64,000 bases of DNA. Origin: Euonymus europaeus (lineage: Eukaryota > Streptophyta > Magnoliopsida > Celastrales > Celastraceae). This document shows positions 1 to 11,977 of the stretch, one piece after another. The position numbers and the translations under genes are program-made. Positions within the stretch are counted from its first letter, which is position 1. Every line of letters begins with the position of its first letter. The DNA is taken from contig OY756964.1 in assembly GCA_963580455.1 (NCBI GenBank), positions 25,518,001-25,582,000 of the forward strand. Reading direction: 5' to 3'. The notes under the pieces were generated by a model, which was not told the DNA's origin, ran no database searches, and was given only the letters and a program-made list of their open reading frames with translations.

Positions 1-538
1 AAGCTAGTTGCTTTTTAAGTTAATGGTGATGTGCATTTCTCAAAGTTCTTGATTTTCTCCCTCTACTGGTTTGCCTGTCGTTCATTTCTTGATGACTTCT
101 ACATAATTGGACTTTATATGATTTGATGTTACTTTTGCATCTTTTTCTTTTACATTTGTTGTTACATATTTGCTTTTTAGTTAATGGTGATGAGTACTGT
201 TGACTTTACCGTTTGAGGTAGGGTGCACGGATCTATGTGAAAATCATCGGAATTCACTATATATGTATTCTTTTTTGCTATTCATTTCTATATTGGGTCA
301 TATTTTCATCGAATCCTATTGAATTCATATAATTTCTTATACTTTAAACCATGTCCTTTTAGTCTTTCTATACGCTTCCTACTATACAAATTTTCCCGAT
401 TCTTCTCACCGTTATCTCTATCTTGTACATGCTTATACCATCTTAAATAGGATGTGATTTGATTTTTTTATACTTGTATTTTGTATCTCGCTTATCACAC
501 TACTGAGGACTAAGAATATTGTATGCATTTGTTTGCAG
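1..538 (+). other. Intron upstream of the ZIP transporter last exon
   Basis: No coding sequence is visible. The stretch ends in a good acceptor (TTTGCAG at 532-538) directly before an exon encoding a ZIP family C-terminus, so it is read as the 3' part of the preceding intron; the earlier exons lie outside the window. A 23-24 base segment (TGCTTTTTA(A)GTTAATGGTGATG) occurs at about 9-32 and again at about 171-193, a small internal duplication. Confidence 0.6.
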
Positions 539-994
539 ATTTTGGAACTGGGAATTGTATCACATTCAATCATCATTGGGTTATCGCTTGGAGTTTCACA
601 GAGCCCTTGCACCATTAGACCCTTAATTGCAGCTCTATCATTCCATCAGTTCTTCGAAGGATTTGCTCTTGGAGGCTGCATCTCTCAAGCTCAATTGAAG
701 AACTCGTCGACTATAATGATGGCATGTTTTTTTGCCATAACAACTCCGACAGGAATCGGCGCAGGTACTGCCATTGCTTCATTTTATAACCCGTATAGTC
801 CAGGAGCATTGGTTGCTGAAGGCATATTAGATTCGCTGTCTGCCGGAATTCTCGTTTACATGGCTCTGGTCGACCTAATTGCCGCTGATTTCCTTAGTAA
901 GAGAATGAGCTGCAACTTTAGGCTCCAAGTAGTGTCGTATTTTATGTTGTTTCTTGGAGCTGGATTGATGGCATTGCTTGCAATCTGGGCTTGA
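539..994 (+). CDS. ZIP4: ZIP family zinc/iron transporter, C-terminal exon (ZIP4-like), partial
   Basis: This is the last exon of a ZIP (ZRT/IRT-like) metal transporter, which moves Zn2+ or Fe2+ into the cytosol. It encodes about 151 residues and ends in the hydrophobic tail LLAIWA with a TGA stop. The TM4 signature is visible as [18 protein letters not shown], with the metal-site histidine and serine. The TM5 signature [13 protein letters not shown] carries the second histidine and the glutamate of the binuclear site. Three further hydrophobic segments follow. The wording [20 protein letters not shown] is close to what I recall of the ZIP4/ZIP9/IRT3 subgroup. The exon opens in frame just after an intron acceptor, so the N-terminal half, including the variable histidine-rich loop, lies to the left of the window. 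Family is certain; the ZIP4 label is from memory. Confidence 0.9.
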   Translation: MLELGIVSHSIIIGLSLGVSQSPCTIRPLIAALSFHQFFEGFALGGCISQAQLKNSSTIMMACFFAITTPTGIGAGTAIASFYNPYSPGALVAEGILDSLSAGILVYMALVDLIAADFLSKRMSCNFRLQVVSYFMLFLGAGLMALLAIWA

Positions 995-1608
995 ATTTTA
1001 GACAATCGCCCGGTGTTTCTTTTCATGCAAAAACCTCATCACTTGATTCTTTCGACTCCTTGGAACAGGAGGTAAATAAAAGAGAAGTAGATGTTGTACT
1101 TTACAGTTTCAGTTGAAAAGATATGTCCTTGCATTTAGTTTAGTTTCTTACATTCTCAAGCTGTAGAGTGGTGGTTGGTGGCTTGTCAATGGAGCAGCTT
1201 ACTTCGGAGGCTTGAACAAGCTTGTCGTCTTTGCTTAGCTTAGTGTTTAGTATTGTAATGGTAACCTGCTTTGCAAATTGTGCGATGAATTTGTTCTCTC
1301 ACATGATCTGAATGAAAATTGAGCTTTGTAAGATCACTCAACAGGTTTTGGATTAAGGACCACACGGTTTTATTTCGAGATTTGATGTTTAGTTATAAAC
1401 CACATCAATTTAATTTGAAATAAGTTCAATGAGTTTATTTATCAGTAGTCTATTTTTTAAATAGAACAAGGGAGGAAAAATAAACTGAAGAACAAAATGC
1501 TCTGTTTCTTGTAAGCACAGAATCCAGATGAGGTTAGCCCTTCATGGTGTTTACGAAATATTTGTATGTCGGGATTTGTATTACTTTTTTGATTTTTTGA
1601 CGTAATTA
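995..1608 (+). other. 3' UTR and flank of the ZIP gene
   Basis: No ORF of interest. The first few hundred bases probably form the 3' UTR. A GAATGAAAATTGAG stretch near 1310 could serve as a weak poly(A) signal. The rest is AT-rich intergenic DNA. Confidence 0.4.
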
Positions 1609-1664
1609 ATGGACCATATCCATAATAGTTTTAAATATGGACCATATCCATAATAGTTTTAAAT
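1609..1664. repeat. Perfect 28-bp tandem duplication (2 copies)
   Basis: A 28-base unit beginning ATGGACCATATCCATAATAG is repeated head to tail without mismatch (1609-1636 and 1637-1664). It looks like a recent local duplication in intergenic DNA. No function is evident. Confidence 0.85.
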
Positions 1665-1881
1665 TTAAATAAGTAAATCATACAACAATTTGATCCGAAT
1701 TAGGGTCTGAACAATTAAATCGGACAATATTTTGTGTTTAGACTTTAAACTCTAACCTAATTTTAACTCGAACAAAATCTTTATGTTTGAATCCGGATTT
1801 CGAATGTATGTTTGTTTTTGTTTCAAACCTTATCTCATCAGTCTATAGTAGGGGAAAGTTTCATTTGCCACCTTCTTTGTA

Positions 1882-2703
1882 GGTTTGGAAATCCCCTCCT
1901 TCTGGATTTTTAAAAGCTAATTGGAATGCAGCCATTGATGTGCACAATTCTTGCTCCAGTTTTGCTTGTCTTGTGCGTGATGAGGATTGCCTCATGGTGA
2001 CTGCCCGCTCTACGAAAAGACCAAAAGACCAGTGGCTTTAGATCCCACTCGAATTGAAGCATATATGCTACATATTTGACCTTTTGAGTGTCGTGTGTTT
2101 GTTGTGTTTTTCTCACATAATTATGAAATTGTATGGTCATTGTTGCGCATTATAACTTCCACGAGAATTATGGAGTGGAGTAGTGGCCACCTCCAAATTG
2201 ATTATCCTATCTGCTGTTAAGGTTGAGATTAGACATGTTCCCCGTCAGGTTAATGAGGATGCTCATAAGTTGGCCAAACAAGGCCTGATCCTTTGTTATC
2301 CTTTTCATTGCTAACAGGCAGAGCATATTGAGCAGGTGGTTAGAAGGTATATGGCTGGTATTAGTCTTTCCAACGAGTCTCCTGAGACTATTTGGAGAAA
2401 TCATGTGCTGGATTACTCAGAGCGAGACCTTGCCTTGATCTAAATTTTATTCCGAGTTCTTGTGGTATTGACTCGGGGTGCTGGTTGTGTGAGTCGTGGA
2501 GTAAGGTTGCTGTAATTTTTGTTGTTCTGCTGCTGTTTCTTCTTCTAAAACTTCTTCGTATCTCAAAACTCTAGACAGCTCTGCTGTCGTCTCTCTACCC
2601 ACTTCTTGTGGATGATGTGTAGTCATGTCTTTGATATGTGTAACCTCTGTTTCCTTTATAGTAAAATTTTGGTCGTACAGAGCTTTCGAAAAGAAAAAAA
2701 AAA
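1882..2703 (+). mobile_element. Decayed LINE (L1-type) 3' end with RNase H-like domain
   Basis: The plus strand can be read in short frame-broken pieces as the plant RNase H-like domain (RVT_3) found at the C-terminus of L1-type LINE polyproteins. The start VWKSPPSGFLKANWNAAID matches the usual W..P..G..K.N.DGA motif, followed by LVRDEDCLM. A middle stretch has DPTRIEAYMLH (normally AEA..A). The C-terminal part VEIRHVPRQVNEDAHKLAK matches the V.R..N..AH.LA motif. Stops and frame changes interrupt it, for example a TAG at about 2038-2040. An A-run at 2691-2703 fits a retroposed poly(A) tail. The catalytic acidic residues are partly lost (GA to AA at the first motif). This is a dead fragment, not a gene. 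Confidence 0.7.
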
Positions 2704-4232
2704 GACTGTTGCAAATCATTGCATCTAGTATTATAAATGGATTATGGGCTCTGATAAAAAAAAATGAATTATGGGCCTGAGATAACTTATGGGTTTGAAC
2801 TTCGGCCCAAGAAGCTCATCCAATTGGGTTGGGCAACCCAATGTATCTAATTTAGAGTTTTGGCCTTTTGGGGCACCCAACCCGAAGAACTTGATTATTG
2901 TCATAGTTTGCCTTTTTTTGTTAGAGAGAATAAGTTGCAACGCCGTCGTATTTAATTGGGAGATACTCCATAATCTCCTAGTTTAATTATTTGAATCACC
3001 AACCATGTGGATTTTTACCAATTTGCGATCTCTAGGGTTAGGTGAGATCTGCCTACTGGCTCCCTTGCCTCAAAGGACACTCTCTTTTTCTTTTTTCATT
3101 TTATGAACAGATATTAATTTCAACATTTGTTAATTTTAAGCTTTTAGCGTGTGCGAGAATCCCAATCTCCAAACCGTATATTATGCAGGTTGATCATAAT
3201 TGATTGATAATTGAAATAATCGATCGATAATCAATCGTTCAATCGATTAATTAATATCAAAAACAAAACGTCAATTATCAACAGTTTGCACCCGCAATAT
3301 TAAGTGTGCCAATCACTTTACTAAAATAACAATTTGATTTCCGTTCTAATTAATTCCATTTTTATTAGGATCAAAGTTGCTGCCTTTTAAAGAAACCTTC
3401 TTTAAAATGTCAGCCACATAATTTCCCAATTACAATCTCCACCTCATCTCTACCTGGTTCCACCTAACCACCGCAAACCCAACAATCCCACAAAAAAATG
3501 GTAAAAAACATCAACGACTGAAAATGATTGTTACTTGTTACTGTGTGTCACAAACACACATATTTGTGACTCACTGACTCCTATCCAGTAATCCTAAACC
3601 AAGAAGTGTTGATAACATGGAGATAAGACCAGTGTGACACAGATTCTGCCACCAAAGTATATCAGCTTTCACACCCACAAAAAAAAAAAAAAGGATTATA
3701 AGTAGTGGAAATGATCAATCAAAATGAAGAGCAATTGTGATCCATTGAAACCCAATCTGTTTTCTTTCCTTTCCTTCCATACGTTGATCTTCAATTGTAC
3801 TGTAGTGAAGATTTGTGAGATCCTTAAAAAAGCTGTCTTTTTTTTCTTCTTCAAATACAATCAATATACATATACACACTCACATAGATAGAGATTCTCA
3901 TACGGGTTGTTAAAATAAGGTGTGAAGTTCAAAATATTTTTAAATCCTGAAAAAGTTATAGTTATATTTTGATTATTTTTATAAATTCAACACTACTTAT
4001 TTTGTTAAAAAAAAATCTAGATATCAAATGTTTTGAATTTATATTCGACCACCTACGATTGTCGTGTTTTTTATGTTTAATTTTGAAAAAAAAAATCAAT
4101 ATATTCATAAAATGGATAAAAAAAACAACAATAATTTTTTCCATTTTTTGAAATATTTTAAACCATAAAGTGATCTCAACCGTTGCTAGGATTCCTCTAC
4201 GTATACATACGTGTGTGTGTAAGATAATTGTC
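2704..4232. other. Intergenic region upstream of GLDP
   Basis: No gene seen. The stretch is AT-rich, with A/T runs and an AT-rich cluster of short palindromes (ATCGATCGAT, ATTAATTAAT) at about 3210-3260. A GATAAG I-box-like hexamer lies at 3622-3627; such motifs occur in light-responsive plant promoters, but one copy is weak evidence. This interval presumably contains the GLDP promoter. Confidence 0.4.
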
Positions 4233-4239
4233 TATATAT
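4233..4239 (+). promoter_or_regulatory. Candidate TATA box of GLDP
   Basis: TATATAT lies about 165 bases before the GLDP start codon, which would place transcription start near 4265 and give a leader of roughly 140 bases. Position and sequence fit a plant TATA box; nothing else confirms it. Confidence 0.4.
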
Positions 4240-4402
4240 CACACTATCCTACATCGGCCACCCACTACCGCCCGCCACTTACTTTCATGGCACAAGAATA
4301 ATCGCTATTACAACAACCCCCCATTTCTATTTGCTTTCAGTATTTCACACAGGAAGAAAACAAGCATTAGACACTCTCTCGTTGGTGTTTTAGCATTCAT
4401 TC

Positions 4403-7400
4403 ATGGAACGTGCAAGGCGGCTCGCGAACCGGGGGATCCTGAAGCGCCTTGTGACAGAGTCGAAGCAGAACCGTTGCACCAATGAATCAGCATCGTCGGT
4501 GTTGAAGTCCCCATCTCCTGTTTTGTATACTCCTTCGAGGTATGTGTCGTCGGTTCCACCGTTTGTTAAAAGTCCTAAATGGAGTAATGGTGTGTGTAAT
4601 GTTGGTTTTGGGTCTCAAGTGAGATCTATATCTGTCGAGGCATTGAAACACAGTGACACTTTCCCTCGACGTCATAATTCTGCGACTCCAGAGGAGCAAA
4701 CAAAAATGGCTGAGTTATGTGGGTTTGATAATCTCGATTCTCTTATTAATGCTACGGTTCCGAAATCTATTCGTATTGATTCAATGAGTTTATCTAAGTT
4801 CGATGAAGGATTAACAGAGAGCCAAATGATTGAACATATGAAAAGATTGGCAGCTAATAACAAGGTTTTTAAGTCTTTTATTGGGATGGGTTACTACAAC
4901 ACGTATGTTCCACCTGTGATTTTGAGGAACATAATGGAGAATCCGGCTTGGTACACTCAGTACACACCATACCAGGCTGAGATATCTCAGGGGAGACTTG
5001 AGTCTCTGCTGAATTACCAGACCGTGATTACGGATCTTACTGGGTTGCCCATGTCAAATGCTTCATTGCTTGATGAGGGAACCGCTGCTGCCGAGGCAAT
5101 GTCAATGTGTAATCATATCCAGAAGGGGAAGAAGAAAACTTTTGTTATTGCTAACAACTGCCACCCACAAACCATAGACATCTGTAAGACTAGAGCTGAT
5201 GGTTTTGATCTGAAAGTAGTCACTGCAGATCTTAAAGACATTGATTACAAATCCGGAGATGTTTGTGGGGTCCTGGTTCAGTATCCGGGGACTGAAGGTG
5301 AGATTTTGGACTATGGGGAGTTTATCAAGAAGGCTCATGCTCATGGGGTAAAGGTTGTTATGGCTACAGATTTGTTGGCGTTGACAGTATTGAAGCCTCC
5401 TGGTGAACTGGGGGCAGATATTGTCGTCGGTTCTGCTCAGAGGTTTGGTGTTCCAATGGGGTATGGGGGTCCTCATGCAGCATTCTTGGCTACCTCTCAG
5501 GACTACAAGAGGATGATGCCGGGGAGAATTATTGGAGTTAGCGTCGATTCTTCAGGAAAGCCTGCCCTGCGCATGGCAATGCAAACTAGGGAGCAACATA
5601 TCCGCAGAGACAAAGCCACTAGCAATATCTGCACCGCTCAGGTAAGAGTCTTCACTTTACTTCTTAGATAAAGGTTTAACGGTAAAAGGATTCAATTTTC
5701 ATGTTATCAACATGTAATTATTGGAGTTTTTTTTTCCTTATTAAATGTATGAAGAGAATGGGTACATTGGGTTGAAGAAATATATATTTGATCCTTTTAT
5801 CAGGCATTACTTGCAAACATGGCTGCCATGTATGCTGTTTATCATGGACCTGAAGGACTTAAAACCATTGCTCAACGGGTACACGGTCTTGCTGGGGCTT
5901 TTGCAATTGGACTTAGAAAACTTGGGACAGTGGAAGTTCAGGGCCTTCCCTTCTTTGACACCGTAAAGGTTAAGTGTGCTGATGCACATGCGATTGGTGA
6001 TGCTGCATACAAAAGTCAGATCAATTTGCGAATTGTAGACAAAAACACTGTAAGCTTTATATGTCAATGATATAATTATTTCACTACAACTCCATGTCAT
6101 TAGATTAATGAAATTTGGTTGCTTTTCAGATCACTGTCTCCTTTGATGAAACAACCACCTTGGAGGATGTCGATAAACTCCTCAAAGTTTTTGCATCTGG
6201 CAAACCTGTGAGTATGATAAACATTAGGATGTTTGTGACTTATACTCTGCAACTGCAAGGTGGGTTCAAGTGAGGCCTAAAGTTGGAGAGGTTGCACATC
6301 CTCAAAAAATAAGTAGTAGGATGTTCTCAACTAATTGTAATTGTCACCATCAAACTAAGAGCATGTTGGTATCATGTAACAGGTTCCATTCACAGCTGCA
6401 TCTCTTGCACCAGAGGTTCAGCCATTCATCCCTCCTGGTTTAACTAGGGACAGCCCATATCTGACCCACTCAATCTTCAGCTCGTATGCATCTCGCTTGA
6501 AATATTAAACTTCTCACAGTTTAGTGCCCGAAAGCCACTCTTGACTCCTTTTTCTTTGTTTTATTTTCGGTCAGGTACCATACAGAGCATGAGTTGCTCA
6601 GATATATGCATAGGTTACAGTCAAAGGATCTTTCATTGTGTCATAGTATGATTCCTTTGGGATCCTGTACAATGAAACTAAATGCGACAGCTGAAATGAT
6701 GCCTGTCACATGGCCTAACTTCACTGACATTCACCCTTTTGCTCCTGCTGAACAAGCTCTGGGTTACCAGGTAGTAAAAGTTAATCTCGTTTGTAGGGTG
6801 TGTTTTTTGTGTGTATATGTCCCTGTGTTTCTGAGATTCAGTATCCTGATTTTCTTAGGAAATGTTCAACGACTTGGGTGAACTTCTCTGCACCATAACT
6901 GGATTCGACTCTTTCTCATTGCAACCAAATGCTGGTGCTGCTGGAGAGTATGCTGGGCTGATGGTTATCCGTGCCTATCATAAGGTACCGTGAATGATGC
7001 TACCATTTTTCCTGTTGGTTTGCTTAGTCAGTAATGCAAGAAGCATCTGATTCTTTCTTCCTGTAACTTTAGTTAGAAGCTGAGCTGATGTTAAAAGGTG
7101 CTGTCTTAGTGGATAAATTTGATGATTGTGGCAACCAGTGCAGAGTATCCAGTTGCTATGTTTTCGTCAAATTCATCTCACTTGTTTTTCTTTTTGAAAT
7201 CTTCTTAATTTTTGATGACTGGATCAACATGTAAATGAATGAGAATGAATCACAATTGCAGCAATCTTGCAATGTTGTTCATGTTTGAAAACTTGCTGCA
7301 TAGGACTCCTTAATACTGCTCCCAAGCTTTTGGCTCTTTCCTTGATTTTGATGCTGATATAGTTGCTGAATGAACATTGCAGGCAAGAGGAGATCATCAC

Positions 7401-10400
7401 CGCAATGTGTGCATTATACCCGTTTCTGCACATGGAACAAATCCTGCCAGTGCTGCTATGTGTGGAATGAAAATTGTTGCTGTTGGAACTGATGCCAAGG
7501 GGAACATCAATATCGAAGAGTTAAGAAAAGCTGCTGAAGCAAATAAGGACAACCTAGCAGCTCTTATGGTATATGAATTTATTACTCCTGATTCCTCACA
7601 TGGATTTTGAGTTCTAATTCAATACCAATTGCTGAACTGCTTTTAATTAAATTGCAGGTCACATATCCTTCCACTCATGGAGTCTATGAAGAAGGCATTG
7701 ATGAGATATGTAAGATTATTCATGACAATGGAGGTCAGGTATACATGGATGGAGCTAACATGAATGCACAGGTTTGTCTCGTCATCTGTCCACCAATAAA
7801 AATTTTGCATCTTTGAGTTGTATAAAAACATTATGCACATTATATTACAAAATGACAGGCCAAATAGCATTAGTTTTATAGATTCCTAGGCAAATCTTTT
7901 GTGGGCATAAGTGGAATGTTGTAGATCTTTTCCTTTGTTTTTTTGCTCTGGGTATTCTGGAGAGAGGTTATTATCTCCGTGGGTATTCCTCCTTTGATGA
8001 TGTCATCAATGTATTATAACATAATTCATGTCTGTGTATATATCAATTTTTTGGTTGTTGGTGGTTGTACAACAGACGAACATGTGGCCCACTGGTAGCG
8101 TTACAAGGGTACAACCTAAAGGTCACGAGATTTGTTTACCTTTTACCTTGTTGGTTGTCCAAGAATTATTCTGCTGCATGTTTCAGTTAAATTCTTCAAG
8201 TTCAGTTCTGAGGAAACTTTTGGCGGTCGCAGGTGGGTCTAACAAGCCCAGGCTATATTGGAGCTGATGTTTGCCATCTCAATCTCCATAAAACATTTTG
8301 CATTCCTCATGGAGGTGGCGGTCCTGGCATGGGTCCCATTGGTGTGAAGAAACACTTGGCTCCATATCTGCCTTCTCATCCTGTGGTACGTATCTCTTCG
8401 ATGTAATAAATTTTTACATATAAGCGCACGCACATATTCAGTGTCTGTTTTGGATTGTTGTGATGATGATGGGATGATGCGCATACACAGTGTGGCTTTG
8501 TACAATCACCATGTAGCCTTAATGGTCAAATTTCTTTGTTTATTTATATTTTGGACCCGTGAATTCAAGTGGACAATTCCCCCTTTAATGGCAATTGAAA
8601 ATGTACAATCTCGAGAATAACCAGTTAAAAGATTTAGCATTTATGGTTTGGCAATTTGCTGGTTCACTGGGAGTTTAAGAGAGAATAATAATATGGAGAT
8701 GATTTTGTACCTTGTGACCTTGTATTTTTCTCGGCTCCTCATTGATGCTGGTCGTTACTAGTATTCCATTTTCCATTGAAAAAAGGCATATAACCTGTCG
8801 TGGCTAAAGGTTACTGTCTTTTAAATAACCTTTGTTTCCTCCTGCTGCAATATCTGTCTCTCTTGGTTATTAATTTTGTGCCATGACAATGCAGGTATCT
8901 ACAGGTGGTATACCAGCTCCCGACAAGGCTGACCCACTTGGTACCATTTCTGCTGCGCCTTGGGGCTCTGCACTTATCTTGCCAATCTCTTACACTTACA
9001 TAGCCATGATGGGGTCTAAGGGACTTACTGATGCTTCAAAAATAGCCATCTTGAATGCAAACTACATGGCCAAGCGTCTGGAGGTTCTTGCCTTAACTAT
9101 CTCCTGCTTTGTGATTTCTAATAATCAATTTTTCAGGTAGGAATAACACCATTTGAAAATAAGTTGCAATAGAATTGTTTTAGATGGTATGGACATGTTC
9201 AACGTAGAGATAGCAATGAGGAGAATCAAAAGGGAATTTGTATAAGAGAGGATATGAAATAAAGAGGAGAGCCTAAAAAGATATGACTTGAAGTGGAAAG
9301 AAATGATATGAATTTAATAAAAAATAATGAAAATATGATCCTAGATAGAAATGAATGGCGGAAACGAATAGGCGTAGTAGATTCCTATTGATCTTCTCAT
9401 AGACTCATGAAGCCAACCCAAACTGTTGGGATAAAGACTTGGATGATAATAACGATTTTGGCAGTTGCTGTGTGCTGATATTTTATTTTGATTTTTAGGA
9501 AATCTTCTGATATTTCATTTGACTTTAAGAAATGCATTGGTGTTTCATTTCAATTTTTAAGAAAAAAGACAAGTGTTCATTGTAGCAGAACAAACTGTGT
9601 TGGATCTGGTACCAAGTCCCCGTTTCCTTTTCTTTATGGTACATCATAGGATTTTGAGTTCGCTCTTGAAGTTCAAGATAGTTTCTTCATTCTGTATCTT
9701 TTCATTTGCTCTGTTATTTGGATTTTCAGAACCACTACCCAGTTCTTTTCCGTGGTGTCAATGGAACTGTTGCCCATGAATTTATTATCGACTTGAGAGG
9801 ATTTAAGGTAGCTCTGATTATTTTACCTTTTTATTGGACTATTTATCCTTCTTGACCTGATGCTTGCTTCTATGACTAACTGTGAGACGATATATTCTCG
9901 TAGAACACTGCTGGGATAGAACCTGAAGATGTTGCCAAGCGACTTATGGACTATGGATTTCATGGACCGACAATGTCCTGGCCCGTTCCAGGCACACTGA
10001 TGATTGAACCCACTGAAAGTGAAAGCAAGGTACATTAATCTCCCCACCTCGTTTAACATTTAGTCTTTCCTAAACCAGGACCAGTTCTGAGCAAACTCCA
10101 TATCCTTTACAGGCCGAGTTAGACAGGTTCTGTGATGCTCTCATTTCCATCAGAGAGGAAATTGCAGAGATTGAGAAAGGAAAAGCTGATATCCACAACA
10201 ATGTCCTGAAGGTGTGATTGCTTGCTCCGTCACTTATATATTAATAACAAAAATATGAAACCGTTCCTAGCTTCATCATCGGAATGGAAACGGCATATAA
10301 ACTTCTTATGTGATGATCTGATATATGCTACTGCAGGGAGCTCCTCATCCACCATCATTGCTTATGGGAGATTCATGGACAAAGCCATATTCTCGGGAAT

Positions 10401-10739
10401 ACGCTGCCTTCCCTGCTTCCTGGCTCCGGACAGCGAAGTTCTGGCCTAGTACAGGTATGAATGTTCTTGTTACCATCCACGTGCTTCAATCCGCTTGCCG
10501 TTTGCTCACTGCTGAGATTGTTAGATTCAAGGAACTATATATTCCAGATTGTTTTCTGTCATTAACTTGAGTAAACTCGTATCTTAATTGTCGATTTCGT
10601 GCAAATATCTGTTGACAACTACATTGTTTGGAATGTAAACTCAGGACGTATCGACAACGTATATGGTGACCGCAACCTCGTATGCACCCTTCTCCCAGCA
10701 TCACAGGTCGTTGAAGAACAGGCAGCTGCTACTGCATAA
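4403..10739 (+). CDS. GLDP: Glycine decarboxylase P-protein (glycine dehydrogenase, decarboxylating), mitochondrial
   Basis: PLP-dependent P-protein of the mitochondrial glycine cleavage system (EC 1.4.4.2). It decarboxylates glycine and passes the aminomethyl group to lipoyl H-protein, the central step of photorespiration. Exons: 4403-5641, 5804-6049, 6130-6207, 6383-6483, 6575-6770, 6859-6984, 7383-7568, 7658-7771, 8233-8385, 8895-9083, 9730-9807, 9904-10029, 10113-10211, 10337-10454, 10645-10739. All introns are GT-AG and phases agree, giving 1047 residues; plant P-proteins are about 1035-1060. The first ~75 residues are rich in Arg and Ser and lack acidic runs, as in a mitochondrial transit peptide, with likely cleavage after QVRSIS. 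The Schiff-base lysine is about K782 in [18 protein letters not shown]. The glycine-rich loop and the C-terminal [10 protein letters not shown] block are intact. No lesion is seen, so the gene looks functional. The start is the first ATG of the open exon and precedes the transit peptide. Confidence 0.97.
9182..9456 (+). mobile_element. RTE-type LINE 3' remnant inside GLDP intron 10
   Basis: The plus strand reads [14 protein letters not shown], then [15 protein letters not shown] and [10 protein letters not shown] with intervening stops. This is the typical end of plant RTE-clade reverse transcriptase ORFs (RW.GHV.RR, G.PKK.W.EV...D, DR..WR.RI). It is followed by the usual short 3' tail with ACCCAAACTGTTGGGATAAAG and a GATGATAATAA tail. 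It lies entirely within an intron in the sense orientation and does not disturb the flanking splice sites. A related tail occurs at about 16535-16600. Confidence 0.75.
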
Positions 10740-11746
10740 TCTTTTGGTTATTCTCCTTGATGGAACGTTACTTTTTAGACAACAAAGTCCAAACCATCTT
10801 CTCCTCTCTATTTCTGTACATAAATTATTCTTAATTCATATTTAACTTGCTGCTGGTGATTATTATTTATATTCTTAATATACTCACGATCAGCTGCTCT
10901 AATAACAAAACTTGCTAGTTGCAACTCAATTAATCATCTCTCATTTGACTATCTCTAGTTTCTACTAAGACTTGTATCCTCAAGAGATTAGCCGAGTTAG
11001 CTCCTAGTATTCCATGTAAACCCATGGGTCCTAGGTCCAAAATCTCTCCCCTGATAAAAAAATGACATCGAAGTGTCCTAATCCAGTGTAGGGAAACTTT
11101 TGAGGGTGTGAAACTCCTTTCTTCTTTTACTAATTTTATATTCTACATCGTTTGAGTACAAGTCATCAGTCAATCCCTCACAACAAAGAGGATGGATTGA
11201 TAAAACCTTGTGGGCAATAGAATCATGGTCTCGAATATAACTTTAGCATGCTTTCTGCTCAATTTTCTGAGAGGGCCCATAACTAATTTGTAGGCCCAGG
11301 ATTTAAATTGATCGATATAAAAGTTGGCTAGAGAGGTTCCACATCTTCATACAAAATTGAAAAATAAAAATTATAATGATGACAAATTCCAGTTGGCAAT
11401 TTGTCCATAACAATCTTTGTCGGCTCTGAAATGTCCCCCCACAGCCTGCATCGCTGTTCCATTCTTGCCACCCTTGAGTGCATACTTTCTTGAGTAAATT
11501 TATATATCCAAAGCCTAAATGCATTTTTAGTGAAAGTCTAAATATATTTTTAGTAACACTGATTTATAATATATTGTTTAAATTAAGATGATAACCCATG
11601 CACTTGAAATTGAAGATGAGTTGAGCCCCAACATTCCAGTAACAAAACTAACAAGATCAAAACCGTTGGATGTCTTCCATCAACCAGTCAAAATAATCAA
11701 CGGTCATGATGAAATGAGTTCCAAATACTCTGTACGTACAATAAAT
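10740..11746. other. GLDP 3' UTR and intergenic region
   Basis: No gene seen. The first part is likely the GLDP 3' UTR. The rest is AT-rich DNA leading into the promoter of the downstream kinase gene. Confidence 0.4.
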
Positions 11747-11754
11747 TATAAATA
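11747..11754 (+). promoter_or_regulatory. Candidate TATA box of the Raf-like MAPKKK
   Basis: TATAAATA sits about 230 bases before the kinase start codon, a plausible TATA box followed by a leader of around 200 bases. Position and consensus only. Confidence 0.35.
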
Positions 11755-11977
11755 AATAGATAAGTTAATAAAAAACTGTGTGAGTACATTGGAGGGAATG
11801 GGCGAACGGTTAATTTAAGCATCTCAGGTGGCGGTAGCTCGACGAAGAAGAGTGCGCAGGTTAAGCGAATCTGCCTTTGTAACTAGTGGGCGTAGGTTAA
11901 GCCAGTAGCAGCGAGAGGGAGAAGACTTAAGGAAATACTTCTTCAGAGAGAAAGGTAAAGGTAATCGTTGATGATCG

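Noticed and set aside
3210..3260. Cluster of ATCGAT/ATTAAT palindromes
   Set aside because: Short AT-rich palindromes are expected in this composition and do not form an extended inverted repeat.
5102..5476. Minus-strand 124-codon frame inside GLDP exon 1
   Set aside because: Shadow of the strongly supported GLDP coding frame on the other strand.
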